NCBI RefSeq assembly: GCF_024713945.1
Contig: NC_134683.1
Span: 2,408,501-2,472,500, forward strand
Direction: 5' to 3'
Source: Dermatophagoides farinae
Lineage: Eukaryota > Arthropoda > Arachnida > Sarcoptiformes > Pyroglyphidae
DNA: 64,000 nt
The notes beneath the pieces were generated by a model. The model worked only from the letters and a program-made list of their open reading frames with translations. It did not search any database and was not told the origin of the DNA. A program made the position numbers and the translations under genes. Shown one piece after another: positions 1 through 12,175 of the stretch; positions within the stretch are counted from its first letter, which is position 1, and every line of letters starts with the position of its first letter.

Positions 1-690
1 GCTTTATTTAAAATTATCAAATAATGAAAAATGTAAATACAATAAAAAAAAAAACGAGAATAAAAGTCATACAATGATAATAATCATGTAGATAAGAGAT
101 AAAATTAAGAATAGAGCTTTAAATGATGAATTTAAGGCGTTCATTCATATCCCTTAAGCGTCGGTGGACGAGATGGGAGAAATCAGATAGTTTGTTGTTA
201 TTTAACAATTTACCAATTGTGGAGGTCAAATGTTCGTTGCCGTTAATTTCAAAGATGTTCATAATGTCATCAAACATCGGACATGTGGTGATGTGGCTAT
301 AATTTTGTGGAGAATTGCACACAGGGCAATTTGCTGATAAACCAATTTTTCGTTTATTAAACAGGTACGCCCTTGTTGGGCCGTGGCCTGTGCATAAGGA
401 TGTAATTTCTTGGTTAACTAGGTTTATATTGAAATTTTTATGATTTATTAGAGTTGTCGTTTCTTCTTTGTTACAATTATTTGATAAGTTAACCATAGAT
501 TCATTCAGATGTGATTTAATGATTTCGTTGATTTTTGATTTGGCATAGTACTTAAAGCTGATTTTAATTCGTGAATCGTCAACTTGATTTGTGTATGTGT
601 ATCGTTCAATATGTTTTACATAAATTGTTGAATATGATAAGTTCAAAAATTGAACAATTTTCATAATATTTTTGGATGAAATTGTCTGAA
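1..690 (-). mobile_element. 3' end of a non-LTR retrotransposon (LINE), 5'-truncated
   Basis: A minus-strand reading frame ends with a stop at 119-121. It carries the C-terminal signature of LINE reverse transcriptase proteins: TGHGPTRAYLF (about 391 down to 359), then a Cys-Cys-His-Cys finger (CPVC, then His, then Cys; about 330-280). This arrangement is known at the end of ORF2 in R1-, LOA- and Jockey-like LINEs. The reverse transcriptase core is missing, so the copy is 5'-truncated. Its coding similarity fades near a GT microsatellite at 695-724. The A/T-rich stretch at 1-118 is probably its 3' UTR and may run past the left edge. The clade cannot be fixed from this short piece. Confidence 0.7.
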
Positions 691-691
691 T

Positions 692-694
<3 letters not shown>

Positions 695-724
<30 letters not shown>
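695..724. repeat. (GT)n microsatellite
   Basis: About 15 uninterrupted GT dinucleotides lie at the 5' break of the LINE fragment. Similar shorter GT/CA tracts occur at 3330-3349, 3480-3499, 37829-37850 and 43798-43816. Confidence 0.95.
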
Positions 725-725
<1 letters not shown>

Positions 726-742
726 GCATTTTGGTACCGCAT

Positions 743-3700
743 GTTGAGTTGGAAATTGAATTTTCTTCAGTTCGATGACGTCTCTCTTCGCACTCTCGAT
801 GATGAAGATTTCTTCTTTTTTTTTCTTTGAAATTTTCATCACTCTATGTTTGTGTAATTGTCCTAAAACAGTGTCGCATTTCAGTTTATAAAATATTCTA
901 TATAGAATTTATCATGACACACACAGCATACACACACGCAAACAGCATACACGATTGCTATCACTATGATCCAAACCATATCATGATATATAACAGACTT
1001 TCATCCAAACAGAATAGTGAATGGTGAAAAATTTGTTGGATCGTTCCAAAAAAAAAGAGAATTTTTTTCTTCTTATTTAGAATATAGATAAATTATTATT
1101 ATTATTATTATGGGAAAAACTGAGTTTTATTCGACAAAAAAAAGAATATTCCATAGAGTTTAAAAATGAGAATTTTGCAATTCTGTTTTTATCTTTCTAT
1201 TATGGATGGGTAAGTATGTGTGTCCGGTTCTGTATATATATATATTCTGTATTAAAACAGTAACATCATCATCATCATCATCATTATCATTATTAGTTTC
1301 AAGTTTATGAATTGTGTGTCTGTATGTGACAGTGGCGCATGTGGCAACTTTTTTTTTTATTGTTTTTGTTTTGTTAATTTGACTATTATATCGTCTATAT
1401 ATATATATAGATATATATACAACATTGAAGAACCAGAATATTCAGGCGCAAAATCCTGGTTAGTTTCTCGAAATTGTTTGTGTGTTGTCGTATGATGATG
1501 GGAACAGAAAATGAAAAAAAAAACTTTTTTCTCTTTTTTTCTGTTCAGTTTTATCAACATTATCAAGACCGGAAAAAAATTACTCCTGTTCATGTGGATA
1601 GGATCTGATGATTCTGGTTCCATAATGGAAACCACCACCACCACCACCACCATCACCATTAATTTCAACTACAGAATTCTGTATATGTGGCAATGGCTAT
1701 GACTTTGCTTTTGCTTTTTTTTTGTTACACCGTTCATATGGAACCTGTAGTTTTTTTTTGTCAACATTCGCACTATTGGTTTCTGGCTTTATATTTCTTT
1801 GGAATTAGAAATCCATTAATACAATCTGTATGTCTGCATGTTTTCTGTGAAGAAATGAAATGGAAAAAAATCTCAAATCAATTGTAGTGACAGTTTTTTC
1901 TTTTATCAGAATTTCCAAGTTTTTTTTCTGTTCAATGGATGATTCAGTACATGAATAAGAACGAAAAAAAAAGAAAATCGAGGCAAAAAAAAAAGTACAA
2001 AACTACAAAAAAAAAGAATCACATTCTGTTTATGGAATAGGAAAAAAAACAATTAATTTCATTGAATATTTGCTGAAATCTATTGGCTTCAGGCATTTGT
2101 TCAACCATATAACAAGAACCAGATTTTTTTCCTCTCTCTCTCTCACTCGTTATATTGCATTTAATTTTCGTACCATCATAATACACACACATGTGTATGA
2201 TTTCACACCAATGAACGAATGATATACAAACACGAAATATTTGATTTGACAACAAAAACAACAACAACAACACCTGAATAAAGAATATCAGATGGTTTTT
2301 TTTGTTTGAATTTTTAATTTTCAGGATGCACCGAATTTTTTTTTTTTTTTTGTTCATTCAAGATTCACCAATAACATTGTCATTGATATGATATGTGAAA
2401 CAAAAGTTTAATATCAACTTGTTGTAGGCGGATCGTATTTGGATTGGTTTTTTTTATTATATTCTATCGATGGCAAATGACAATAATGATGATGATGATG
2501 ATGATGATGATGGTCGTTTATATAAACAATGTACGCCTATTTTTTTTGTTGATGCTTCAATAACTGACATTGAATGATAACTAGAAAAAAAGGCGTTTTA
2601 TCCATCACAGCCATGATTTAAGTGTTGCTGTTGTTGTTTCTAAGAGAACTAAGGACAACTCGAAATTGAATAATTTATCATCATTCAAAACGGGAAAATA
2701 AAACAACGGCATTGATGAATTTTTGGAATTGTAAAAAAAAAATTCTGGGAAAACGCAACCACACACAGATGATCCATAAAGTTTATATATATCGCTATGG
2801 TTACATGACATATCATATATATAGAAAACTATGTGTCATTTGATGATGATGTAAAAAAAAATAAAAATTTAGTTCTTTCGAAAAACAAAACGAAATAGAA
2901 AAACAAACGGATCCTTCGTTCATCATCATCATCATCATAAAATATTGATACCCAAAAAATCCAAGGACGAAATACAAAAAAAAAAATTGGATATCATTAT
3001 GATGATGAACTGGATAGCTGAATTTTTCTGCCTTTTTTTCTACTTTCAGCCAATACCAGATGCCAATATGAATTCAGGTTTTTATTATATGATGATGATG
3101 ATCATACATTCATATTCTGTTCAACAAACAAACACAACAATTATCACTGGACAGGATCTATTCAGGAATCTTGTTTTGTTCATGGACAAACAGAATAAAT
3201 ATAATCTGGATTCCTAGCCATCATCATCATCTCTCAGGATTGATATTCCATTTTTTTTGTTGTGATTCTTATGAATTATTGTTGTATTTTTAATGATTGA
3301 TGATTGACAAAATAAATATGTCCAAAGAGTGTGTGTGTGTGTGTGTGTGATTATGTGGAGGAAGATAGAGAATATCAAGCTGACCAGATATATCAAGCTG
3401 ATTTATTCATTATTTACATGCATGATTGTATTGCAAATATTCAAATGTAACAATTTTGGATTTTTATCTCTTTTTTTGCGTGTGTGTGTGTGTGTGTGTT
3501 TAACAACCAAACCAAACCAATTTATTCAGTGTTGTCTGTGAATAGAATTTTAAATATTATCATCAATTCTATCGAGAAAAAAAATAATAATTGAATTTCG
3601 CTCCCACATACTTGTTAACCCTGAAGGAAATTTTTCTGAAATTTTTTTTTTTCGCTTACTATACATACATTCATCATCATTTTTATTTCTTATTTCTTGG

Positions 3701-6700
3701 CCCAATGTTTCATCATCATCATCATCATTGAAATGATTGAACAGCTACGCAAATACCCCCCCAATAAAAAAAAATAATAATGTTCTTCTCAAGGCCAAGA
3801 CCTAGATTAATCCATTTTCGAATAAAATAGGTATGAAACGAAATAGAAACAACAAAAAAAAAATCCACGAAAAAAAAACCGGCCGCAATGACGTATTTGT
3901 GAGAAAAACAAAACAAAAAAAAAATTTCTTCTTGCTTCGACTCATTCTGAATTGGTGTGTTTCAGCAGCAACAAATACAAAATGAAAAAAAAATAGAATG
4001 CACACATTCGTATCTTATGTGGATGTCATGGATGACGTGTACTATAACCAAACACACACACACAAAAATCGAATTATGAACCAGAAAAAAAAATTACTTT
4101 ATTCAAAATGCACACACACACACAAATTCACAAACAAACACGCACACGGCTGTGTTTATATGATGGAAAAATAAAGAAAAGAAAATTAAAAAATTGCCTT
4201 GGAACTTTTTTTTCTCTGTGTGTTTCAAATGAAAAAAGCTTCTGGTTTACGTTTGTTGTCGTTGTCGTTGCTGTCTTCAATGTCTATGTTCATCCGTTTA
4301 CTGGATGGAATTAAATTTTTTTTTTTTTGTATTCTTGTCTCAATGTGAATGTGTGTTCCGGTTTTTTTTTCTTATTCTTCAAAACAGATTTTAATTGTAA
4401 TATACAACTAAAATAAAATTTATATATAAATAAAATGTAAGCCGATTTTCTGTGAATTCTTCTTTTATGATGATATATAGAATATAGAATAATAATAATA
4501 ATATCGTTCCATTTGGAATGTTTTTGTCATTTTCAATGATGAATCTTGAATCTGATGCTTGTACATTAAATATGAATAGAATACTAGATAGATGGGTGAA
4601 TGGATGGATAGATGAATGGAACTTTTTTTTTATTCTTTTTTTCTCCATTTTAATTCTTTTTATTTTTTGTTGAATTCAATTATTAAGATTGTATATTGCT
4701 CCAGAGAGAGAGAGAGAGCAAGAAAATGATGTATTTGAATGAATGAATATATGAAAAAAAAGAATGAAAAGAATCATGAATCGGTGAACCTGGCTGGTGA
4801 ATCATCATCATCATCATTATTATTATAGTGGCCATGTAAGTTCAGTTCTTAATTTATTTATCAGGTGAACAAGAAAAGAAAAATATGAAGATGAAAACGA
4901 GAGAGAATAAAAAAAAAAATTTTCTACCACGTTGTTTCCTATGATGTTGTGGTTTGAAACAAATATACCAAAAGACCCAAGAAATTAGTCAACCATATAT
5001 TATTTTATTACATTATTTAAGATTATTATAGGGTTACCATATGTACGGATTTAGTGTGGACATGCCCGAAATTTCGGTAATCATTTTGTATTGATTGTCT
5101 GGACTTTTGTTGGCAAAAAAAAATATGGTAGCATGTAAGTATTCCAAAAAAAAACTTTTTTTTTCGTTTTTTTTTTGGTCCAATTATTCCAATGATGATG
5201 ATGGTAACCTTGTGTAATTTTTTTTTTATTCCTGAATTTGTTAGAATTTATTCATTCATTCATTCATTTTTGATTATCACAAGAAATGAAAATAAATGGA
5301 AAAAATGAATTTTGAATATAATCTGATGGAATCCAGAATGTTCATCGACCATATGACTACAGTCAGTATTATTTTCAAACAAACAAACAAACAAACAGAT
5401 ACGATATTTGAATAAAACACAGTGGTAGTCCATATATGGGGACAACAACAACCGACAACCGACAACGAAGACAACGACAATACTGAATAAATAAACGTTT
5501 GCAAGATTTTTTTGTTGTTGTTGTTGTTGTCAGATTTAGCCGTTATTTAGACACTATTTATTTAAATATTAAATCCATTCAGTACAGAAAGAATTCTGTG
5601 ATTTGTGTGTGTGTTTGTTGTTGGAAATTTGTTTGTAGAAAGAAAAAAAAACATTCTGTTCATTTTTATTATTATTATTATTTCCACTGGACATTCATTT
5701 TCATTAATGTTTCATGATGTGATGTTTCAATTCGGTCAAGTGTATTCGGTAAACGTCAAACCAGAATTTAATGCCGGTAAAATATGATGTTTTTGTATGT
5801 AAAAAGTTTTCATTTTTTCTTATGCCAATTTACATTATATTTTTGTTGTTGTTGTTGTTGTTGTTGTCCACGATGTCAAATGAAATGCTGATTTGAAAAT
5901 GAAATTACGAATTTTTTTTTTACTAAACATAAAATTTCTTGTTGTTGTTGTTGTTGTTGGTTTGTGGTAACAATTCACGAAACTTGTGATAATGATGATG
6001 ATGATGATGATGACGATGATCGTAATGGCAATGATGGTCAGCAACATTCTCCAGCAAAGAAATTCATTCAATGACAATGTTATAATTTAGTAGAAAAGTT
6101 GTTATTTCTATGTCATTGAATTCTTGTTTTTTTGTTGTTGTTGACACACACACATGTGGAGACTTGTGAAGAATAAACCAATTTACATTAAATGTTTGGA
6201 CTATGAACGAAAAAAAAAACGGTGAAAGAAGAAAAAGAACAAGAATAAATGGATGAGAATGAAAAAGACCTTATGAGCCATTGTGTGTGTGTGTCTATTG
6301 CCATTCAGAGTGTGTAGCCAACCGACCAAATTGTTATAATAGATAGAATTCTTACTTTATTTGACCATCTGGTCGGTATATGTGTGTGTGTGGATGCCGA
6401 GATAAATATTAATGAGAATCAAACCATCAAAAAAAAAAAAAAAAAAAACATTGGAATGTGAATGTATTGTAGCCAGAATCAATCCCAACAGGCACATAGA
6501 TACAATTTTTTTTTGTTGCAACAGAAGCAGATAACAACAAGAATATTCATTGAAATTCTTTTCTTATTTTATTATTATTATTATATGTGGACAAAAATAA
6601 TAACGATGATGATGATAATGATAATAATGATGATTATAATGATAGTCATGTGTATAGAAAGAATTAAACGTGAAAAAAAAATAAAATTGAACTTTAGAAA

Positions 6701-6874
6701 ACTAGAGACCCATTTTTTTTTGTAAATGAAATTAGAGATTTAACCGTAAAAATAATGATTATCGTTGATTTTTATCTGAAATATCGTTGAATAATAAATA
6801 ATTTTCAAATACCATGGATTTTTATCGCCATCAAAGTGAATCAATCAATCAATCAATCCAAATCATTTTAATAT
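743..6874. other. Gene-poor, microsatellite-rich 6.1 kb stretch
   Basis: I found no convincing coding exon here on either strand. Open frames are short and made of low-complexity codons from A/T runs and CAT, GAT, GTT, CA and GA repeats (for example CAT near 1264-1283, GAT near 2487-2512, GA near 4702-4719, GTT near 5842-5867 and 5941-5958). A possible DNA-transposon remnant lies at 5031-5131. The stretch could be intergenic or a long intron of a gene lying outside the window. Confidence 0.6.
5031..5131. mobile_element. Possible short hAT-like DNA transposon remnant
   Basis: The left side reads GGGTTACCATATGTACGGAT, followed by a GGACATGCCCGAAATTTCGG block. The right side ends ATATGGTAGCATG. 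The ends form a short imperfect inverted repeat (TACCATAT/ATATGGTA). The wording 'GGTTACCATACGTCCGGATTTTCC..GGACATG' is familiar from ends of widespread hAT-type elements, recalled from memory. At about 100 bp it would be a non-autonomous or badly eroded copy. No clear target-site duplication was seen. Confidence 0.35.
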
Positions 6875-7620
6875 TTAATAATAACCATATGGATGATGAT
6901 AACCATTATATTGATTATAAACTGGATAATGATATGATCCATATGCTTGATATGGATCAACATCTGAATAGCTCATAGAATGGCTTCCACCGCCACCACC
7001 ACTGTAAGAATCATGTCCACCACCACCACCACCACTGCCATAGGAGTTATGGCTTCCACCATAAGATTGATATCCACCACCACCACCACCACCATATGAT
7101 GATCCATGACTATAACCACTATGAACAGGCATTACTGATACATGTTCTTCATGATGATATTTTTCTTCTTGATGTACTGGATAAAAATATGGTTTATATT
7201 CTTCTTTACATTTTTCATCATGTCCTAATATGAATCTTTAAGAAAAAAAAATTTAATTTTAAACCAAAAAATTCATTATAACTTACAGATTTTTTCCCTT
7301 TCTTTTTCCACTTGTTTTCAATATGGTTGGCATACCACATTTACTATGATTCGGAAACATGATTCTATGGATAAATAAGAAAAATAAAGCAAAAACCAAA
7401 AAATAAAAAAAAATTAACACCGAAAAAAGTGGTACCATCTTTGGATCATAATCTGAAATAAAGACAACAAAGAAAACAAAAAAACTTACGTTGAATCACC
7501 TTTTTTACCACCAGATTTAAAAATTAAACTTGGATTCGATTCTATTGGTTGAAACATTGAAAAAATTAAACAAACGGCTAAAATTGTCGTCCAAATCGAT
7601 AGAATCGATTGTTTTGACAT
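6875..7620 (-). CDS. Secreted Gly/Tyr/His-rich protein, 189 aa, three exons
   Basis: Exons are 7490-7620, 7287-7364 and 6875-7235. They join at GTAAGT donors and AG acceptors to give 570 nt in frame. The ATG at 7620 opens a signal peptide (MSKQSILSIWTTILAVCLIF). A short middle follows with two cysteines (SKCGMP and EKCKEE). The tail of about 100 residues is built of Gly runs, GSY/SYGG units and Tyr-His pairs, ending HHPYGYY. Such composition is typical of structural cuticle, eggshell or silk-like secreted proteins, but no named domain is visible. A TATATATAAA box lies at 7750-7760, about 130 bp upstream of the start. The function is inferred from composition only. Confidence 0.8.
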
Positions 7621-8674
7621 TTTGTTGATCAAGTCAAGTGTATATTTTTTTTCTAAATTCAAATTTCATTCAACAACAAACAACAAAACTCATTAAATGT
7701 GAAGAATGTAATTTGGAGACGACAACGCGAAAAAAAAATATCCCGTTGCTTTTATATATACTTTGGTGTGTTTTCATTTTTCTCATTTTCAGTTTCAGTT
7801 TTTTTTTTGTTCATTTGATGGTTCATCATTTTTAATGGTAATTATCATCATAGCTTAGTTAATATTTTTTTTATCATTAATGACAATAATTATTTTAATA
7901 TATCAAATAGGCAAATGAAAAGAAACGGAAAAAAAACGGAAACGATTTTAGTTCCTTGAATGAAATGAAAATGGAATGTGGATATATAAATATTATATTG
8001 TCATTGCCAAGCCCACAAAATTCGAACAAAACAATACAACTTGAACTTTTTAACTACTATAACTTCATCTTGAAATTAAAAAGATTTTCATAAACGAATG
8101 GCAAAAAGAAAAAAAAAATTTTTTTTGTTAAATGTTCCATTTCTATTTTCCTTTTTCATTATGTCTCAAATATCGAAATGTTTTTCTCCATCATTAATTT
8201 ATCATATATATAAATTGAACTTGTCAACACATATACACACACACACAAGGAAAACACACGAGCCCAGTTTCATCCATCCGTTGATACCATTTAGAATGGA
8301 ATAAATGAATTATTCAATCTAATAGTATATTACAATGATTATGATCATTAATAGTAAACAAACAAAAAAAAAACGTGAAAACATCCATTCATCATAAAAT
8401 TGTTAATTACATGATGATTATTATACTAATCATCAATTTTTATTATTATCAAAAAACAACACAATACAATGTACTGAATATAAATGCACTAATAATAATA
8501 ATGATGATGATAATGATAATGTTTTCATTTATAATAATATTGCTCGGTGGTTTGATTTAAATTCAAATTGAAAAGAGAAAAAAAAATTGTCACATGTCAC
8601 GTTGATCAAATTATTGTTGTTGTTGTTGTTGTTGTCATTGAGTCATTTTGGTTGATTATTATTATTATTATTAT
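7621..8674. other. Intergenic stretch between two minus-strand genes
   Basis: It holds the TATA box at 7748-7760 and A/T-rich simple sequence. No coding exon or RNA gene was seen. The part near 8600-8674 has GTT and ATT repeats just past the end of the protease gene. Confidence 0.6.
7748..7760 (-). promoter_or_regulatory. TATA box for the Gly-rich secreted protein gene
   Basis: Read on the minus strand this is TATATATAAAAG, about 130 bp upstream of the ATG at 7620. That spacing leaves room for a 5' UTR of roughly 100 nt. Confidence 0.5.
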
Positions 8675-9781
8675 TTAAGAAAATAATAGATTTTGTTGTT
8701 CATCATGATTATCATGATGAACAACAAATCGTAACCATGAATTACATAACATTATCTTGTATTTGATCCATGGAATGAATATATTTGGCCAACAATCTTG
8801 TGATCTATCCATTGGTAGTGATGGTGGTGGTGGTGGTGATGGTGATGGTGGTCGAATAAAATTCTTTACATCATCATGATTATCATAATTTTCATTATCA
8901 TTCGGAATATCATTAAAAATATCATCGTTTTGACGTTGTTGTTGTTGTTGCTGCTGCTGCTGTCGTTGTCCAGGATCATTACCAATCTTTTTGATAATCC
9001 AATTATAATAAAATGAAACATCTGTAAATAATGCAACATGATTTGGTTCACAACTGGCTGCTAATATTGAACTGGTTATGCCCACTAAATACGGTATAAC
9101 ATTATGTTCAATTATTAATCCACTTCCAGAATCACCATAACATGGTGAATGTGATTGTGATCTTGCACCAATAATATCACGAGATGAAAACATAAATACT
9201 GGTTGTAGATCAAAATATCCGGCTAGTAGACGTTGATTTCGTTGAATATTACGGCCAAATCCAGCCATTCTTGCTTCATATCCCATTATTGTTGTCCGCC
9301 GGTCTCGATTCATTCGTATCGGATGTGAACGTGATGTTATCTCCACAGGAAATGATAATTTTAATAATGCTAAATCGGCTGTTGTAAATAAATTTCGAGC
9401 TGGTTTATAGATTTCAATGACATTTCGTTTATTTAATATTGTTGCCATTGAAAGATGATCAAGACCAAAATATACAACTGGATTTATATCGACAATACAA
9501 TGACCGGCTGTCAATACCCATTGTGTATCGATTAAAACTCCACCACAGCGACCTTTGTTGATAACAATAACTGTCCATGGAAATGATTCGATCGGTGTTG
9601 GTTCACCACCAACCACACGACGTACACGATGAATTTTTGTATCATTAGATTCAGAATCATTTTTCATTGGTTCATTTACTATGTGTTGTTGTTGTTGTTG
9701 TCTACCAATGACGATCAATAATGTTCCAATCAACATAAACAAAATAAATGTAACGAACGAAATCTTCATCATGTTCGACAT
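8675..9781 (-). CDS. S1-family serine protease, chymotrypsin-like, with a low-complexity C-terminal tail
   Basis: This is a single-exon gene of 368 aa starting at the ATG at 9781. A hydrophobic N-terminal segment (about residues 8-27) suggests secretion or a signal anchor. The likely activation site is HRVRR|VVGG, with cleavage after Arg55. The triad is intact: TAGHC (His94), TADLALL (Asp136) and CYGDSGSG (Ser218). The residue six before the active Ser, which sets S1 specificity, is Ser, as in chymotrypsins. The usual GDSGGP reads GDSGSG. Cysteines for the C42-C58 and C191-C220 bonds are present, but others common in the family are missing. After about residue 270 the protein adds poly-Gln, Asn/Asp-rich and Pro-rich stretches. 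It is probably a divergent digestive or regulatory protease. Confidence 0.88.
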   Translation of the reverse strand: MSNMMKISFVTFILFMLIGTLLIVIGRQQQQQHIVNEPMKNDSESNDTKIHRVRRVVGGEPTPIESFPWTVIVINKGRCGGVLIDTQWVLTAGHCIVDINPVVYFGLDHLSMATILNKRNVIEIYKPARNLFTTADLALLKLSFPVEITSRSHPIRMNRDRRTTIMGYEARMAGFGRNIQRNQRLLAGYFDLQPVFMFSSRDIIGARSQSHSPCYGDSGSGLIIEHNVIPYLVGITSSILAASCEPNHVALFTDVSFYYNWIIKKIGNDPGQRQQQQQQQQQRQNDDIFNDIPNDNENYDNHDDVKNFIRPPSPSPPPPPSLPMDRSQDCWPNIFIPWIKYKIMLCNSWLRFVVHHDNHDEQQNLLFS

Positions 9782-9835
9782 GGTCACTTGATGATCAATA
9801 GAATATAATGACCATTTCTAGGTTCCAAATACACA

Positions 9836-9845
9836 CTATTTATAT
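9836..9845 (-). promoter_or_regulatory. TATA box for the serine protease gene
   Basis: On the minus strand this reads ATATAAATAG, about 55 bp upstream of the ATG at 9781. This fits a short 5' UTR. Confidence 0.55.
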
Positions 9846-9993
9846 CTACATTTTTTAAGATTGATCCACTACCATAATAACATTATCAAAATACTTTAGG
9901 CATGTGTGCGTGAGTACCTATTTGTAATTATTGCCTGTGCCACTTGCGATAACAACCCTTCTAATTTCAATAATTATCGGCCATGATAAGAAC

Positions 9994-10603
9994 TCAATAC
10001 GTTTCACTTATATCTGAACTTTGATCGAGCAGAACTTGAGCCATATTATCATCATATAATAGTTGCATTCGATTTTTAACAAACATAAATGCTTTACGTA
10101 TAAATTCTGGATGTTCAATATTTAATTTCTGACTAAATTCTCTCAATACCGTTTCGAATGGTTCACAAATATCATCGAACCATGATTTTTGTATACCACG
10201 CATTAAATGTAAACGTATTAATTTACAAATCAATTCATCAATCATATCCATATCGTTTAGATTATCGAATAACATATTCAACATGTACATTACATTTATA
10301 CCATGTGCACGAAGACGAGCTGTTTCATGATAATCAAATTCATCCCATGTGAATCCAAATAAACATAGATATTCTGGATGTAAATCTAATAACCTGTTGT
10401 AGATAGAAAAAAAAACATAAGTTAGTCAACAAGACAAATGGCCAACAACAATAAACAAAGATAAGATAAGATAAAAAAAACCTTAGAAATAATTTCAATC
10501 CAAAACATTCATGTCGATAATGGACAATCTTATCCCATTGTATTCGAAGTGATTGTAATTCTTCTTCATTGAATTCTTCAAAAGTATTATTCATCATCTG
10601 CAT
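9994..10603 (-). CDS. Globin, 173 aa, two exons
   Basis: Exon 1 is 10482-10603 and exon 2 is 9994-10393. The intron has a weak GTTTTT donor and a CAACAG acceptor, and the join is 522 nt in frame. The N-terminal helix reads LQSLRIQWDKIVHYRHECFG, followed by LKLFLR and LLDLHPEYLCLFGF, the usual A-B-C-CD pattern with Phe at CD1. Distal His E7 is in LRAHGINVMYML and proximal His F8 is in IRLHLMRGIQ. The intron falls at the end of helix B, the classic B12.2 globin position. Both haem-binding histidines are present, so it should bind haem and oxygen. The start is taken as ATG 10603; a second ATG six bases later is also possible. It lies head-to-tail with a second globin upstream. Confidence 0.85.
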
Positions 10604-11002
10604 TTTTTTTTGTTGTTGTTGCTTGTTTGTTCTTACTTTTAGCAACGATTCAATATCGATTGTTGAATATGAACACATGAAAATGAAATGTATTATGTAT
10701 ACGAGATTTGATGATGATGATGATAATGAACAAAAACAATTCGTTGTGTATGTGACATTCGTCAATCTGAAAAAAAGAAATAAATTCGAGCCAAACAAAT
10801 GTGACAACATGATTAAGCAATGACAAAAATTAATGTATAGAATATCACACACACACACACATACATGATTTGTTGCCAAAAATAGATCACATTTTTGTTG
10901 TCGAGTTAAAGTTCCATAACAATAAAATAATGAGGACAAACGTCAGACATTGAAGGAAATAACAATCAAAATAGAAAAATTCTTTGTAAAATCTTTGTAA
11001 TG
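10604..11002. other. Spacer between the two globin genes
   Basis: This is A/T-rich sequence with GAT and CA tracts. Open frames reading through it are continuations without globin similarity. No other gene was seen. Confidence 0.6.
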
Positions 11003-12175
11003 TTAGAATTTTTTTCTCAAATTTGCCAAAGTTTTCCATAGAAAATTTTTTGATTTATCATGTTTTTTCTTTGCTATAAAAGTATTTCGATTAATAGTAT
11101 TCGTTGATGATGGTGGCAGAATTAATGCTGACTGTTTAACAGGTAAAAGAACTGATGGATGATTTGGTGATGCTGGAAAGGATTTTAATTGAATTTGGCT
11201 TGATGGCTGTTGTTGTTGTTGTTGTGAAGATGAGGATGGCGACGGTGGAGGTTGATAAAATACTGGTTGAATTATAGGTGAAGATTGTTGTTGATTAATA
11301 ATAATTTTCGATTGATTATTAGTATTAGTATCATGCATGTTGATCGATGATTCATTAGACATTGGAGAATTCATCAATCGACTTGTTCGTAATGTTGAAT
11401 TATATTGTTCATTACGTTTACGTAAACGTAATTGATAATCTAATAGACAATTACGACGATAATCTTGCATTAATTCATGTTTAGCATTATGATGTAATGA
11501 ATTCAAACGATAATAACTTCCTGAACGTTCAAGATCGGATTCTAATAGTTTGAAATTTTTATCAATTTCTTTCAATAGATAACCAAATGCTTTACGCCAG
11601 GCAATCATTGTTTTTTTATTGAATAATTGCGGTCCAAGTGTAACAAGTAAATGTTCAAGTAATGTATCACGAAGCTGTTCGAATGCTTTCAAACTAACAT
11701 GACGATGATAATGATTACGTGCTAAACGTTTCAACATTTGTCCCATCATATCTGGATTTTCTAGATTATCAACTAACATACCAATCGTATACATTACATA
11801 TGTACCATGTGCCATTAATTTCTTATCAATACGTATCATACGATTTTGTTGAAAATTTATTGGAACATCTTTGAATGATTTGAATTTTTGTTGATAATCT
11901 GGATATTTGGTAAAATATCTGATTGTGGTGAAAAAAAAAAAATCTAACATCATCATTCAGTTATCTAAAAAACAGACTTACCGTATAAAAAGTTCTGCAC
12001 CTAAAAATTTGAATCCAGCCAAATCATTACGTAACAATGTCCATGTTTCACGTACTAATTGAATTTCTTTTTCAGATAAATCTGGTTGATCATCGAATAA
12101 TGAATCATTCGATCCTTGCAATATATTCGGTACAGTTAGATTTGTTGAGAATCGTCGTTTAAATTTTTGAAACAT
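11003..12175 (-). CDS. Globin with a long low-complexity C-terminal extension, 369 aa
   Basis: Exon 1 is 11982-12175 and exon 2 is 11003-11918, with a GTAAGT donor; 1110 nt in frame. The globin fold starts at LSEKEIQLVRETWTLLRNDL. It continues with GFKFLGAELFIRYFTKYPDY, E7 His in LMAHGTYVMYTIGMLVDNL and F8 His in LARNHYHRHVSLKAF. The G-H helices end near FGYLLKEIDKNF (about residue 200). The intron is again at the end of helix B. The remaining 170 or so residues have no globin counterpart: a basic helical piece, then Ser/Gln/Pro-rich sequence ending in a Lys-rich KKKHDKSKNFLWKTL stretch. Such extended globins are known in invertebrates. Here the tail may mediate protein or membrane contacts, which is inference. 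Confidence 0.88.

Noticed and set aside
3214-3541. Several short frames made of THTHTH, VCVCVC or FFFF runs between 0.8 and 6.8 kb
   Set aside because: They are translations of microsatellites and poly-T tracts on either strand.
10604-10939. N-terminal extension of globin 1 up to 10939
   Set aside because: The extra 112 codons are low-complexity (VCVCVC, SSSSS) and lack globin features. The ATG at 10603 places helix A correctly.
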